Shown: positions 1 to 7,870 of the stretch, in pieces
Layout: every line of letters starts with the position of its first letter
Numbering within the stretch: position 1 is the first letter of the stretch
Origin: Salegentibacter sp. Hel_I_6
GTDB lineage: Bacteria > Bacteroidota > Bacteroidia > Flavobacteriales > Flavobacteriaceae
Length of the DNA: 64,000 nt
Reading direction: 5' to 3'
NCBI RefSeq assembly: GCF_000745315.1
Contig: NZ_JQNQ01000001.1
Coordinates: 3,100,001-3,164,000, forward strand
Notes under the pieces: generated by a model
Told to the model about the DNA's origin: nothing
What the model saw: only the letters and a program-made list of their open reading frames with translations
Databases searched by the model: none
Translations under genes and position numbers: made by a program

Positions 1-538
1 CAAATACTACTTTTGGGTGGGTATGCAAAACCCCTGCTTTTTCAGAAAGAGAAGCGGTTAGAATCGCCCCGTAAGGATGTGAAGCAGAAATAGCATCTAT
101 TACAATATTTTGAAGCCCAAGCTTTCGGGCAAATTCGGGGACGTGGGTAGAAGGATCTTTATTCACACTGCGCAGGGAATACAAATAGCCATCTTTATCT
201 TTAAGCCGAAGGGAATGGGTTTGTGTACCACCACCTTCTTTTATAATCTCCATTCCTCCATAAAGCGTATCAAGAAAAAGCACCGGAATTTTCACCGGCG
301 TTGCCCAGGCCTCGCGGTAATTTTCTCCCTGCATAATATTTTTTAACGGATTGGTTTTATATAAACTGCTGGCGGCTACCAAAACCGAATCGTATTCCTG
401 GAAATCTATACTTTCCAGGTCTTCAAAATCTTCTATGCTTGCGGTTTCAAATTCTTTATCGGTAGAGGCAAGCGAAAAATAGACCAACGCAATAAATCCT
501 ACCAGCAGGATAAAAATTAGCCAAAGCAGCTTTTTCAT
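1..538 (-). CDS. Conserved envelope protein, N-terminal part (cut by window edge)
   Basis: Partial gene: it starts with ATG at 538 and runs off the left edge after about 179 codons. The N-terminus is a signal anchor (MKKLLWLIFILLVGFIALVY), followed by an acidic stretch. The region after residue 70 (motifs GENYREAW, GGGTQTHSLRL, YLYSLRSVNKDP, ISASHPYGA) resembles, from memory, the middle region of Bacteroidota phosphoesterase/BamA-like surface antigen proteins, where it follows a phosphoesterase domain. Here that upstream domain is absent and the region follows the signal anchor directly. Function is not established; export to the cell envelope is inferred from the N-terminus. The C-terminal half, which would show whether a barrel follows, lies outside the window. 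Confidence 0.6.
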   Translation of the reverse strand, partial: MKKLLWLIFILLVGFIALVYFSLASTDKEFETASIEDFEDLESIDFQEYDSVLVAASSLYKTNPLKNIMQGENYREAWATPVKIPVLFLDTLYGGMEIIKEGGGTQTHSLRLKDKDGYLYSLRSVNKDPSTHVPEFARKLGLQNIVIDAISASHPYGAILTASLSEKAGVLHTHPKVVF

Positions 539-646
539 TTTCTGTTATTTTTAATCGATAATAAAATGCCCCGAATGAAAGAATACTTTTCGATTAATGA
601 TGATCTAAAAATACAGATTTATCAATAATTGTGGTACTGAAAAAAC

Positions 647-1039
647 TTATACTTTTTGAGTTGCCAACTCAATTTCATTTAGAAAATCGGTGAGACGATA
701 CAGGGAATCGGTAGCTATTACATCCTTATATATTTTGATGCTTTGATCTTTTGATTCCAGCACAATACTGTTCTTAAATTTCCTGATAGCAGTAAGTTTA
801 TTTAGATCAATACTTTTAGAAAAGAGGGAATTTTTAGTGAGAATGTTGTTTTCAATTCTTATGTATTGGTGTTTGCTCTGGTAAAACCAGGTGCCAATTT
901 GTAAAATTCCAAGGATAAGCCAGGGATATGCAATTAAGGGTTTGGCGTCTAAGACAATACCAAAAATTCCCAATAATGCCGATAATATTCCATAAAACAG
1001 CTGAAATTTTAAATTCTTCTTTTTGTAGTAAATTGTCAC
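647..1039 (-). CDS. Small two-TM protein with PH-like tail (paralogue of 4322-4705)
   Basis: A 130-residue protein with two hydrophobic segments (about residues 14-32 and 36-52) followed by a short beta-rich tail of the bacterial PH-like kind (IRIENNILTKNSLF, then IRKFKNSIVLESK). Function unknown. It is clearly homologous to the 127-residue protein at 4322-4705: both start with TIYYKKKNLK- or IIYYQKKRLN-like sequence, share H-Q-Y, LTKNSLF-KSI-LN-LTAI and end in TDFLN-IEL. The two copies lie on the same strand 3.3 kb apart, so this looks like an old local duplication. It sits 20 bp downstream of the secreted protein gene at 1059-1679 and may share its transcript. Confidence 0.75.
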   Translation of the reverse strand: MTIYYKKKNLKFQLFYGILSALLGIFGIVLDAKPLIAYPWLILGILQIGTWFYQSKHQYIRIENNILTKNSLFSKSIDLNKLTAIRKFKNSIVLESKDQSIKIYKDVIATDSLYRLTDFLNEIELATQKV

Positions 1040-1058
1040 TGATGCGTTTTTAATATTT

Positions 1059-1679
1059 CTAGTTACAAGTAGATTTCAGGCTTGTTTTTCCGTTTTCTTC
1101 AACCATCTCATACCCATTATCCAACATAGGTTGAAAACTTTTTCTGCCGGTAAAATGCCATAACAAATGCCCATAAGTACATTTATTGATTCTTCCTTTT
1201 TCCAGTTCATTTTTCATCAAAGACTTTAGCTCTTCCTGGTACTCTTTTGGTGCGTGCACTAAAATTATATACGGATTAAACTCTTTATCAGTGAATTCCC
1301 TGTTGTAGAACTTCTTGATTCTTTCTAAATCTGGAAAGCCATACTTCTTTGTTATTTCAATCATTCTTTCGGTATGTTCTGCATCTTTTGGATTGATATA
1401 ATTCTTCCAGATTTGTTTGGCAAGGCTATCAGACTTAAAATTTCTACGAGAAATTTCCTTCATTCTCAGGCTATCATTAAGATTCTCAATTCGGTCGGTT
1501 TCCGATTTATCGAAAGTTTTAAAAACCGTGTATTCTCTCATTGTTTGGTCGTAACCATACATAAATTCCATTTCCTCTATAAGAATATCAATGTCTTTTT
1601 CTAATAATTGGTCTTTAGTAGTTTGTGAAAATGCTGAAAATGTAATTAACGAGATAATGATGAAAACTTTGCTAGTCAT
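1059..1679 (-). CDS. Secreted protein of unknown function
   Basis: A 206-residue protein with an N-terminal signal peptide (about residues 1-18, ending in FSAFSQ). The mature part is charged and helical, with the motif KKYGFPDLERIKKFYN around residues 109-124 and a conserved-looking C-terminal part containing HAPKEYQ, CTYGHLLWHF and a final Cys-Asn. The layout (a W-x-x-Y segment, a GFP/GWP turn, a His in the HA position) is reminiscent of DUF6624-type proteins, but that is a weak match from memory. It is followed closely by the two-TM gene at 647-1039. No catalytic role can be assigned. Confidence 0.65.
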   Translation of the reverse strand: MTSKVFIIISLITFSAFSQTTKDQLLEKDIDILIEEMEFMYGYDQTMREYTVFKTFDKSETDRIENLNDSLRMKEISRRNFKSDSLAKQIWKNYINPKDAEHTERMIEITKKYGFPDLERIKKFYNREFTDKEFNPYIILVHAPKEYQEELKSLMKNELEKGRINKCTYGHLLWHFTGRKSFQPMLDNGYEMVEENGKTSLKSTCN

Positions 1680-1797
1680 GATTTTTGATGAAATCTCCAG
1701 GTTAATATTTTAAGCGAGTGAAATTAAACAAAAATTAATATTACTGGATAATCTAGATTTAAATGTTTTAGGCTTTAAATGCCTAATTTGAGTGAGT

Positions 1798-2802
1798 TTA
1801 TTTCAATAAATTTTTTACCTCCTCTTCCAATTTCTCTCCCCTAAGGTCTCGAGCAACAACCTTACCCTGATTATCTAAAAGGTAATTAGAAGGCGTCCTA
1901 CTTATCCCATAATTTTTAAAAACGGGATTCTCACCTTCTTCTAAACTACTAAGATGATACCAATTTAAATTATCTTTTTCTATTGTGTTAATCCAGTCTT
2001 CTTTGGTTTCATCCCGGGAAATAGCTACGATCTCAAAACCATCGGCCTTAAACTTTTTATAGAGCTTTTTTAGCTCTTTATTCTGTAATTTACTGGGGTT
2101 ACAAGTGGAAGACCAAAACTGTAGCAAAGTTACTTTCCCGGTTAATTCTGAAAACCATGGTTGTTTACCGGCAGGATTGGTAGCTTGAAAATCATTGTAT
2201 TTTTCGCCTATTTGTGGAATATTTTCATTTTCTAAAAATGAAATAATTCGTTCACCAAAAGCACTTTTCTTAATTTCTTCGGGAAACATTTCAAAATAAT
2301 GGGCGGTAGAATCTTTTCCCCATTTTCCGGAAACTTCATAAAGCATCCGTGCGCTTATGAGGGCGTTAGTGTTATTTTGTATAAATTGTTTTTGTCTGGT
2401 TTCAAGTTCTTTATCGCTAAGTTTATTTCTTTCCAGGTAAATAGCTTCTTCTTTTTCAACTAATTGGTGGGAAACAGAACCTGTGATCTTAGCATCCTGA
2501 AATTCGGTTTTACTGGCATCAAAATACATAGGCGTATCCTGTAGCCATACTTCGGTAAATTTAGACCGGTCTTTTGTATGCAGCATTACCCATACTCTTG
2601 CCTGGGGAAGTTTAGTATTAAATTTAAAGCTATTGTTTTTTACTTCTGCGGAATCTATGGTTCCACCGTTAACAAGGTCTTGAAAATATAACCAGCTGCC
2701 ATCTTTGATGTCACTTGTTTTCCCAGCTAATGAGAAGGATTCCTGCGCCTGAAGCGAACTGAGGATAAATAAAGAACTGAAAATGATTAAAATTACTCGC
2801 AT
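1798..2802 (-). CDS. TlpA-like periplasmic thioredoxin-fold protein with DUF4369 domain and CxxS active site
   Basis: A 334-residue exported protein: signal peptide at 1-19 (LQAQ end), a DUF4369-type domain at about 20-110 (FSLAGKTSDIKDGSWLYFQD), a helical linker, and a C-terminal AhpC/TSA-thioredoxin domain from about 198. Bacteroidota carry many such proteins for thiol exchange in the periplasm. The usual W-C-x-x-C centre is changed to FWSSTCNPSK: Cys234 is present but the resolving cysteine is Ser237. The cis-proline side is present (SRTPSNYLLD). A single-cysteine centre cannot perform normal disulfide reduction, so it may act as a monothiol, an isomerase-like or peroxidase-like protein, or a binding module. 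The gene appears monocistronic. Confidence 0.85.
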   Translation of the reverse strand: MRVILIIFSSLFILSSLQAQESFSLAGKTSDIKDGSWLYFQDLVNGGTIDSAEVKNNSFKFNTKLPQARVWVMLHTKDRSKFTEVWLQDTPMYFDASKTEFQDAKITGSVSHQLVEKEEAIYLERNKLSDKELETRQKQFIQNNTNALISARMLYEVSGKWGKDSTAHYFEMFPEEIKKSAFGERIISFLENENIPQIGEKYNDFQATNPAGKQPWFSELTGKVTLLQFWSSTCNPSKLQNKELKKLYKKFKADGFEIVAISRDETKEDWINTIEKDNLNWYHLSSLEEGENPVFKNYGISRTPSNYLLDNQGKVVARDLRGEKLEEEVKNLLK

Positions 2803-2905
2803 AAACCTGTTTAAATAGCATGGAATCTCTTCAAGATAGCGATTAAAATCTATTTTTAAAGAAGCGCAACTTTAAGAATTGGCTAACTTCCTGAAAATTT
2901 AAAAC

Positions 2906-3100
2906 TTAGTGTTTATGCTCTGGATATTTCCAGGTCCAAAAACGGAATTTTCCAGTGAGGAAAAAAGGAACTCCTGCCCCGGTAATCATCCCGGCAAGGA
3001 AATTATAAGCTTCAAAATTAGAGCTCCAGAGAAGTCCGGAGATAATAAGAAAAAGACCAACTAATCTTGCTTTATTTACAATTTGAAATAATTTATTCAC
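2906..3100 (-). CDS. Small membrane protein, GTG start
   Basis: A 64-residue protein with two hydrophobic segments (LVGLFLIISGLLW and FLAGMITGAGVPFFLTG) and a basic, aromatic C-terminus. The start is GTG at 3098-3100, overlapping the TGA stop of the 34-codon gene just upstream (GTGA), so translational coupling is likely. No family recognised. It belongs to a cluster of tiny membrane proteins around the CPBP protease gene. Confidence 0.6.
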   Translation of the reverse strand: MNKLFQIVNKARLVGLFLIISGLLWSSNFEAYNFLAGMITGAGVPFFLTGKFRFWTWKYPEHKH

Positions 3101-3201
3101 CCTATAACAATAGCTTTAAAAGCAAGGTCTAATAAAATAACCAGCATAAATGAGGTAAAAATAATTCCTACTAATTTTAAAATATTTACTCGATCTTTCA
3201 T
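3097..3201 (-). CDS. 34-residue single-TM miniprotein
   Basis: ATG at 3199-3201, TGA at 3097-3099. The product (MKDRVNILKLVGIIFTSF... ending in AIVIG) is one hydrophobic helix with a charged N-terminus. The stop codon overlaps the GTG start of the 64-residue membrane protein gene, an arrangement typical of coupled small genes. Similar in style to the 39- and 41-residue miniproteins at 5255-5507 (basic N-terminus, one helix, Asp plus aromatic or Leu after the helix). A longer reading frame over 3116-3316 in another frame has no such features. Confidence 0.5.
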   Translation of the reverse strand: MKDRVNILKLVGIIFTSFMLVILLDLAFKAIVIG

Positions 3202-3450
3202 ATTCAAATTTTTGGTGAAACAGAGATTTTAATAATGCTTTCCTAGTTAAAATTAGGTTGATTTTGGACGCATCAATCTTTGATAAAATTAGTTTTAAAC
3301 CACGATGTTTTAACAAAACTAGCAGTAAATATAAGGAATTTTATATGCTTTATCCAAATTTAATCTTAACGTCAGACTTTTTAAACGTATTTCAGTTAAA
3401 AAATTAGCATATTTTCAAAGTCTTATTTTTGGTGGAAATACAGTGATTTT

Positions 3451-4293
3451 TTAGCTAAGATTTACTTTTTTCTGGTAGTATTTAAAAATAAGAAAGATTA
3501 GAATTATCTGTAGGATTAGAGAAAAAATAGAAGCTTCAAACCCGAACTTTCCTCCGTTTAGAATATTCTCTTCCACAATATTAAATTCAATAATTGAATA
3601 AAATTCCTGACCACTTACATTAAACCCAAAATAGGCTTGAAATAAATTCCAGCTAAAGTGCAGCGAAATAGGGAACCAAAGGTTTTTAGTATAGATATAA
3701 GAAAGGCCCAATAAAATTCCCGCCCCAAATAGGCCGGCAAGAGCTATCCAACTAAGATTGGGGTTGAAACCATGAGCTGCCGCGAAAATTAATGAAGAAG
3801 CGATTAAAGCGATATAATTATTAAAGCTATACATTAAGTTTCTTTGAATATAACCTCTAAACAATAGTTCTTCGGCAATACTTACGGCCATAAAAACTCC
3901 AATTGATAAGAGAATTTCCAATGGATCCAGGTTGAAATTTTGAAAATTAATTTCACCTAAAGCGATAAGCAGAAAGAATGCCGTAGTCATTACAACGAGC
4001 CCTATAGTGATTCCTGCAAGGAAATCGATCCCGCGATCTTTAAGCTTTAACCCCAGCTCCTTAAATTTTCTTTTTTCAATGAACACCATAAAGAGGTAGA
4101 GAACTAAAATTGTTCCCAGCATTGTGGCTATAGTTATAATAAATGATTGTAGGCTGGTTTTGGGAAGATCTTCTTCAAAAGATATTTCAGCAATGCCGTA
4201 GGCTATGAGTTGAAATACAGCAATTATAATGAGATAAGGGATAATAAGGAGGAGTACTCTTATCCAACCCATTTTTTTGTCGTCTTTTTCCAT
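3451..4293 (-). CDS. CPBP family intramembrane metalloprotease (CAAX protease-like)
   Basis: A 280-residue polytopic membrane protein with about seven hydrophobic segments. The three family motifs are present: EELLFRGYIQR (Glu-Glu and Arg, about residues 141-151), FAAAHGFNP (metal-binding His) and HFSWNL (second His and Asn). These define the CPBP/Abi group, integral membrane glutamic or metal-dependent proteases that cut isoprenylated or bacteriocin-like peptides or regulate membrane proteins. The C-terminus ends with a further helix and a basic tail. Gene order places it between small membrane proteins and the PH-like/RDD genes, all on the same strand, which makes those small proteins candidate substrates or partners; that is inference only. 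Confidence 0.9.
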   Translation of the reverse strand: MEKDDKKMGWIRVLLLIIPYLIIIAVFQLIAYGIAEISFEEDLPKTSLQSFIITIATMLGTILVLYLFMVFIEKRKFKELGLKLKDRGIDFLAGITIGLVVMTTAFFLLIALGEINFQNFNLDPLEILLSIGVFMAVSIAEELLFRGYIQRNLMYSFNNYIALIASSLIFAAAHGFNPNLSWIALAGLFGAGILLGLSYIYTKNLWFPISLHFSWNLFQAYFGFNVSGQEFYSIIEFNIVEENILNGGKFGFEASIFSLILQIILIFLIFKYYQKKVNLS

Positions 4294-4321
4294 TCTTAAT
4301 ATTCGGGAATGTCTATGGTTG

Positions 4322-4705
4322 TTAGGGGTTCAATTCAATCTGGTTTAAGAAATCGGTAAGCTTATTTAAAGACTCATCTTCTATTAAATCTTTATCAATT
4401 TTAATTTTATTCTTTTTTGTTTGAAGTGTAAAACTGGTTCTAAGCTTCCAAATTGCGGTAAGTTCATTAAGTTTTATACTTTTTCGAAAAAGAGAGTTTT
4501 TGGTTAGGCTGTCTTCCGTAATGTATAAGTATTGATGTTTCTTTTCATAATACCAGGTGGCTAATTGTAGCAAGCCAAGTAAAATCCAGGTATAATAAAT
4601 AAGCGAGAAATTATTTAGGAGCGCTATTGCAATGCCAATAATTAAAAATCCTATCCCGGTATATAGTTTGTAATTAAGCCTTTTCTTTTGATAATAGATA
4701 ATCAC
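4322..4705 (-). CDS. Small two-TM protein with PH-like tail (paralogue of 647-1039)
   Basis: A 127-residue protein with two TM segments (about 13-29 and 35-47) and a beta-rich tail (LYITEDSLTKNSLFRKSIKL, then LTAIWKL and FTLQTKKNKIKID). It matches the protein at 647-1039 over its full length. It starts 55 bp downstream of the RDD gene and ends 28 bp before the CPBP protease gene, so the three are probably one transcript. Function unknown; PH-like tails in such small membrane proteins usually mediate membrane-proximal assembly. Confidence 0.75.
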   Translation of the reverse strand: MIIYYQKKRLNYKLYTGIGFLIIGIAIALLNNFSLIYYTWILLGLLQLATWYYEKKHQYLYITEDSLTKNSLFRKSIKLNELTAIWKLRTSFTLQTKKNKIKIDKDLIEDESLNKLTDFLNQIELNP

Positions 4706-4760
4706 GGTTTAGGATGCTTTATAAGAGAATTGCGGAAAATCGGTTTAATTGAAACCAGGT

Positions 4761-5195
4761 CTAGTTATTTTCTACTACTAAAGTTTTGGAGAGTTTATCA
4801 TAAAGGTTTTGTTTTTTATCGTCCCAAAGCAGCCATATAACGGGAATAAGTAAATAACCTAAAACATACTTAAGCAGCTCTCTAATTGCACCTTCAGGAG
4901 CTTTGTTTACTTCCATACCGGTTTCTGATGAGATGACTTTTAAGTCGAAAATGCGATGGCCCAGGTTTCCTGAAAAAAGAGGATAAAAAATAGCTCCTAC
5001 AACTAAACCTGTAATTGCTGAAACCGGGATATCAATAAGTTGTAGATCCCGATTCCAGTAATAGCCGAAAGATTTTCCGAAAAGGAGGAATATCCCGATC
5101 ATTACAAACATATAGATGATTCCTTCTGTAAGTGATGCCAATAATCTTTTTCCTCTTGAGGCGAGTAGATAGCCGTGAAATTCTTCTTGTTGCAT
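4761..5195 (-). CDS. RDD family membrane protein
   Basis: A 144-residue protein with three hydrophobic segments and the RDD hallmark layout: a first Arg-rich motif (LLASRGKRLLASLTEG) and the Asp-containing motif after the second helix (GHRIFDLKVISSETG). RDD proteins are small integral membrane proteins, some proposed to transport ions or compatible solutes, but no activity can be deduced here. It heads a minus-strand run with the two-TM protein (4322-4705) and the CPBP protease (3451-4293). Confidence 0.85.
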   Translation of the reverse strand: MQQEEFHGYLLASRGKRLLASLTEGIIYMFVMIGIFLLFGKSFGYYWNRDLQLIDIPVSAITGLVVGAIFYPLFSGNLGHRIFDLKVISSETGMEVNKAPEGAIRELLKYVLGYLLIPVIWLLWDDKKQNLYDKLSKTLVVENN

Positions 5196-5254
5196 TTTTT
5201 TATTTCTTTAAAATTTTAAATCAAAGCTGTTGATAAACTTAAATTTTAGTCTTT

Positions 5255-5374
5255 TTACATAGGATTGTTCCAGCCATCTAAAGCGGCTTCTAAGGTGAAA
5301 TCAATTATATATATGGCGATTATTATTAGAGCTATTATCGCGACTATTTGTAGAAAAGTAAACTTGCGTTTCAT
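5255..5374 (-). CDS. 39-residue single-TM miniprotein
   Basis: ATG at 5372-5374, TAA at 5255-5257. The product has a basic N-terminus (MKRKFTFLQ), one long isoleucine-rich helix and the tail DFTLEAALDGWNNPM. It begins 7 bp after the stop of the 41-residue gene, so the two form a tandem pair. Small proteins with one helix followed by D-F/W and a GW or GL tail are common but uncharacterised in this phylum (from memory). Too short for a confident family call. Confidence 0.5.
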   Translation of the reverse strand: MKRKFTFLQIVAIIALIIIAIYIIDFTLEAALDGWNNPM

Positions 5375-5381
5375 AAATAGA

Positions 5382-5507
5382 TTAAATTCCTAAAAGGCCT
5401 TGTTTAAAATGTTCCCAATCGGAAAGGATGAAATAAACAACGATAAGCGCAACACCTATTAAGAAAATACTGGTTTTTGAAATTCTTTTAGTTTTCTGGT
5501 TTTCCAT
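5382..5507 (-). CDS. 41-residue single-TM miniprotein
   Basis: ATG at 5505-5507, TAA at 5382-5384. Product: hydrophilic basic N-terminus (MENQKTKRISKTS), one helix (IFLIGVALIVVYFIL) and the tail SDWEHFKQGLLGI. It is the first of a tandem pair with the 39-residue gene (7-bp gap) and lies upstream of the RDD/CPBP run on the same strand. The shared plan of helix, then an Asp-aromatic pair, then an amphipathic Gly-containing tail suggests that the two miniproteins are related or work together. Confidence 0.5.
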   Translation of the reverse strand: MENQKTKRISKTSIFLIGVALIVVYFILSDWEHFKQGLLGI

Positions 5508-5587
5508 GCTTTATTTTCTTGATAAGTAGATAAAAATATTAAAATGTTACAGAAAACCTTAAAAAGTACTGCTTTGGATGCTAAGGG

Positions 5588-6124
5588 TTATTCTAATTTA
5601 AATTTACAATGGCGATGCCACTGCTTTCCATCATGTTTTAGCAGTGTAAATGATTTCGCGGTAAAGGAAGCCTGAAACTCACGTTCTTTAAAATCTGCCC
5701 AGGCGTTGGGAAATTCATTATAATGCAGATCCCGACTGGCCAGGGTGATATGCGGATGAATTTTAGGAAATGCTTCTTGCTTTTTAAAACTGAAATTTTC
5801 TGAAAGCACTTTTTGTAAGTTGGCGTGGAGTTTCTTAATTGGTTCGTGATCTTCAATATTAATAAAAATCACTTTTTGGCCAAACCTTCCAAAATCTTTT
5901 AAATTAAGCGGAAAACTATTTTGATTTTCAGCGAAATTCTCAAGTAACTCAATGAGTTTTTCTTCTTCGGTTTCTGGAATTTTAAAGGGAATTTGAAGTG
6001 TTATATGCGCCGGTAATTTCAGCGCTTGTTTCGCTCCATATTTTTCGGCAATTTCCAGTTTAAGCGATTTTACCCGTTTACAAATTTCTTCCGAAGGAAT
6101 TATAGCGAGGAAATAGAGAGGCAT
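5588..6124 (-). CDS. 2'-5' RNA ligase / cyclic phosphodiesterase superfamily protein
   Basis: A 178-residue protein with the two H-x-T motifs of the 2H phosphoesterase fold: HITLQIPF at about residues 41-48 and HPHITLASRD at about 122-131. The length and the spacing of about 80 residues fit ThpR/LigT-like enzymes, which hydrolyse 2',3'-cyclic phosphodiesters and can join RNA halves with 2'-5' bonds in vitro. The physiological substrate in this phylum is unknown. It follows the four-TM gene at 6145-6522 by 20 bp and is probably cotranscribed with lysA. Confidence 0.85.
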   Translation of the reverse strand: MPLYFLAIIPSEEICKRVKSLKLEIAEKYGAKQALKLPAHITLQIPFKIPETEEEKLIELLENFAENQNSFPLNLKDFGRFGQKVIFINIEDHEPIKKLHANLQKVLSENFSFKKQEAFPKIHPHITLASRDLHYNEFPNAWADFKEREFQASFTAKSFTLLKHDGKQWHRHCKFKLE

Positions 6125-6144
6125 TTCAGTTGAATTTTCGAGAA

Positions 6145-6522
6145 TTAATTTAATCCTCTTTCTCTTACAAAAACCGTTTTCTTATTAAAATAATAGATCA
6201 ATAAGCCGAAAGTGAATAAAAGTAAATTTTGCACAAGGCTATCTACCATAAAATTTAAATCATCTCCCGTTGCGACTTTTATGAGCTTCCCTAAAATTGA
6301 AAGCCCGGAGCCAACCATCATGATAATTGCCCAAAAATGGATGGCCATTTTCGCAAGTCGGTGTTTGTTAAATAGCAAATATAGAAGCGCTAGTTCTATA
6401 ACTACCGCAATTAAGCCGAGGTAATTACCGGAAATAACCATATAGGTATTCCAAATAAGTATTAGGAAAATATAAATAATGAGCAGCCTGTAAAACCATT
6501 TGTTTTTAAAAACTGTTTCCAT
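6145..6522 (-). CDS. Four-TM membrane protein of unknown function
   Basis: A 125-residue protein with about four hydrophobic helices (near residues 12-30, 35-52, 57-78 and 90-112) and little else. No motif recognised. It starts 3 bp downstream of the lysA stop and is followed by the 2H phosphoesterase gene, so the three probably form an operon. Confidence 0.65.
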   Translation of the reverse strand: METVFKNKWFYRLLIIYIFLILIWNTYMVISGNYLGLIAVVIELALLYLLFNKHRLAKMAIHFWAIIMMVGSGLSILGKLIKVATGDDLNFMVDSLVQNLLLFTFGLLIYYFNKKTVFVRERGLN

Positions 6523-6525
6523 AAA

Positions 6526-7758
6526 TTATTTAGAAGCTTTTGCAGTTTTTGGTGTAAAATCTATAACCTTTTGATGTCTTACTAAATCTTCAAAAGTTTC
6601 GCGTTCCCTAATTAAATGACCTTTACCTTTATACCATAAAACTTCTGCCGGGCGGTAGCGAGAATTAAAATTACTGGCCATAGAAAAAGAGTAAGCGCCT
6701 GCGTTGCTAAAAGCGAGGATATCTCCTTCGGTAATTTCAGCGATTCGGCGGTTGTTGGCAAAAGTATCGGTTTCGCAAATATATCCTACTACCGAGTAAA
6801 ATCTGAATTTACCCTCAGGATTTGAAACGTTTTTTATATCGTGGTGCGACCCGTAAAACATAGGGCGAATTAAATGGTTAAAACCGGTGTCTACCCCTGC
6901 GAAAACGGTAGAAGTGGTTTGTTTAATCACATTTACTTTTGCAAGAAATTTCCCGGCCTCACTCACTAAGAATTTTCCGGGTTCAAAAACAAGAGTAAGT
7001 TCACGACCATATTCTTTACAGAAATTCTTAAAACGTTCGGTTAGTTTTTCGCCGAGTTCTTCTATATCAGTTTCAATATCATTTTCGCGATAAGGTACTT
7101 TAAACCCGCTGCCAAAATCAAGGAATTCCAGGTTTTTAAAGTTTTTAGCGGCATCAAATAAAATCTCCGACGCACGAAGAAAAACCTCAATATCCAGGAT
7201 ATCACTCCCGGTGTGCATATGGATCCCATTTATGGTCATCCCGGTATTTTCAACAATACGCAGCAAAAGCGGCATTTGGTGAATGGAAATCCCAAATTTA
7301 GAATCTACGTGACCTACAGAAATTTTTGAGTTTCCGCCGGCCAAAATATGCGGATTTATACGAATACAAACCGGCACATCGGGATGTTTCGCGCCAAATT
7401 GTTCCAGGATAGATAGGTTGTCGATATTAATCTGAACTCCTAATTTTACAACCTGTTCGATTTCCTCTAATGACACTCCGTTTGGAGTGTAAATAATATC
7501 TTTAGGAGTCACACCCGCTTTTAAAGCTAATTTCACTTCCTGTATCGAAACGGTATCCATACCGCTACCCAATGAATTTAAATATTTCAGGATAGAAATG
7601 TTAGAAAGCGCCTTTACCGCGTAATGAATACGCAAATCTTTAACTTCAGAAAATGCATTTTTAAGTCGATTAAACTGAAAAGCAATTTTTTCGGCATCAT
7701 AAACATATACGGGGCTTCCAAACTCTTTGGCAACAGCAAGCAGATCTTGATTGGTCAT
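6526..7758 (-). CDS. lysA: Diaminopimelate decarboxylase
   Basis: A PLP-dependent fold-type III decarboxylase that converts meso-diaminopimelate to lysine, the last step of lysine synthesis. Visible motifs: HYAVKALSN with the PLP lysine (about residue 47 from the chosen start), GIHMHTGSDI, the glycine-rich FLDFGSGFKVPY, EPGKFLV, and CETDTFA near the C-terminus supplying the substrate Cys/Glu. Length about 410 residues, normal for the family. I chose MTNQDLLAVA at 7758; the in-frame extension to 7824 adds a poorly conserved hydrophobic stretch. It is followed within 3 bp by the four-TM gene. Confidence 0.95.
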   Translation of the reverse strand: MTNQDLLAVAKEFGSPVYVYDAEKIAFQFNRLKNAFSEVKDLRIHYAVKALSNISILKYLNSLGSGMDTVSIQEVKLALKAGVTPKDIIYTPNGVSLEEIEQVVKLGVQINIDNLSILEQFGAKHPDVPVCIRINPHILAGGNSKISVGHVDSKFGISIHQMPLLLRIVENTGMTINGIHMHTGSDILDIEVFLRASEILFDAAKNFKNLEFLDFGSGFKVPYRENDIETDIEELGEKLTERFKNFCKEYGRELTLVFEPGKFLVSEAGKFLAKVNVIKQTTSTVFAGVDTGFNHLIRPMFYGSHHDIKNVSNPEGKFRFYSVVGYICETDTFANNRRIAEITEGDILAFSNAGAYSFSMASNFNSRYRPAEVLWYKGKGHLIRERETFEDLVRHQKVIDFTPKTAKASK

Positions 7759-7870
7759 AACAGGTGAAAAATTTAAGTGGCAAAAAACAGGAGAAATTTC
7801 AACTCCCACAAGTGCAAGTATCAAAAATAACGAATTCCCTGAAATTGTGAATATTTATAAAAAATATAGT

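Noticed and set aside
3116..3316. 66-codon minus frame overlapping the 34-codon gene
   Set aside because: Wrong frame relative to the overlapping GTG/TGA pair; no hydrophobic or other protein signature beyond basic composition.
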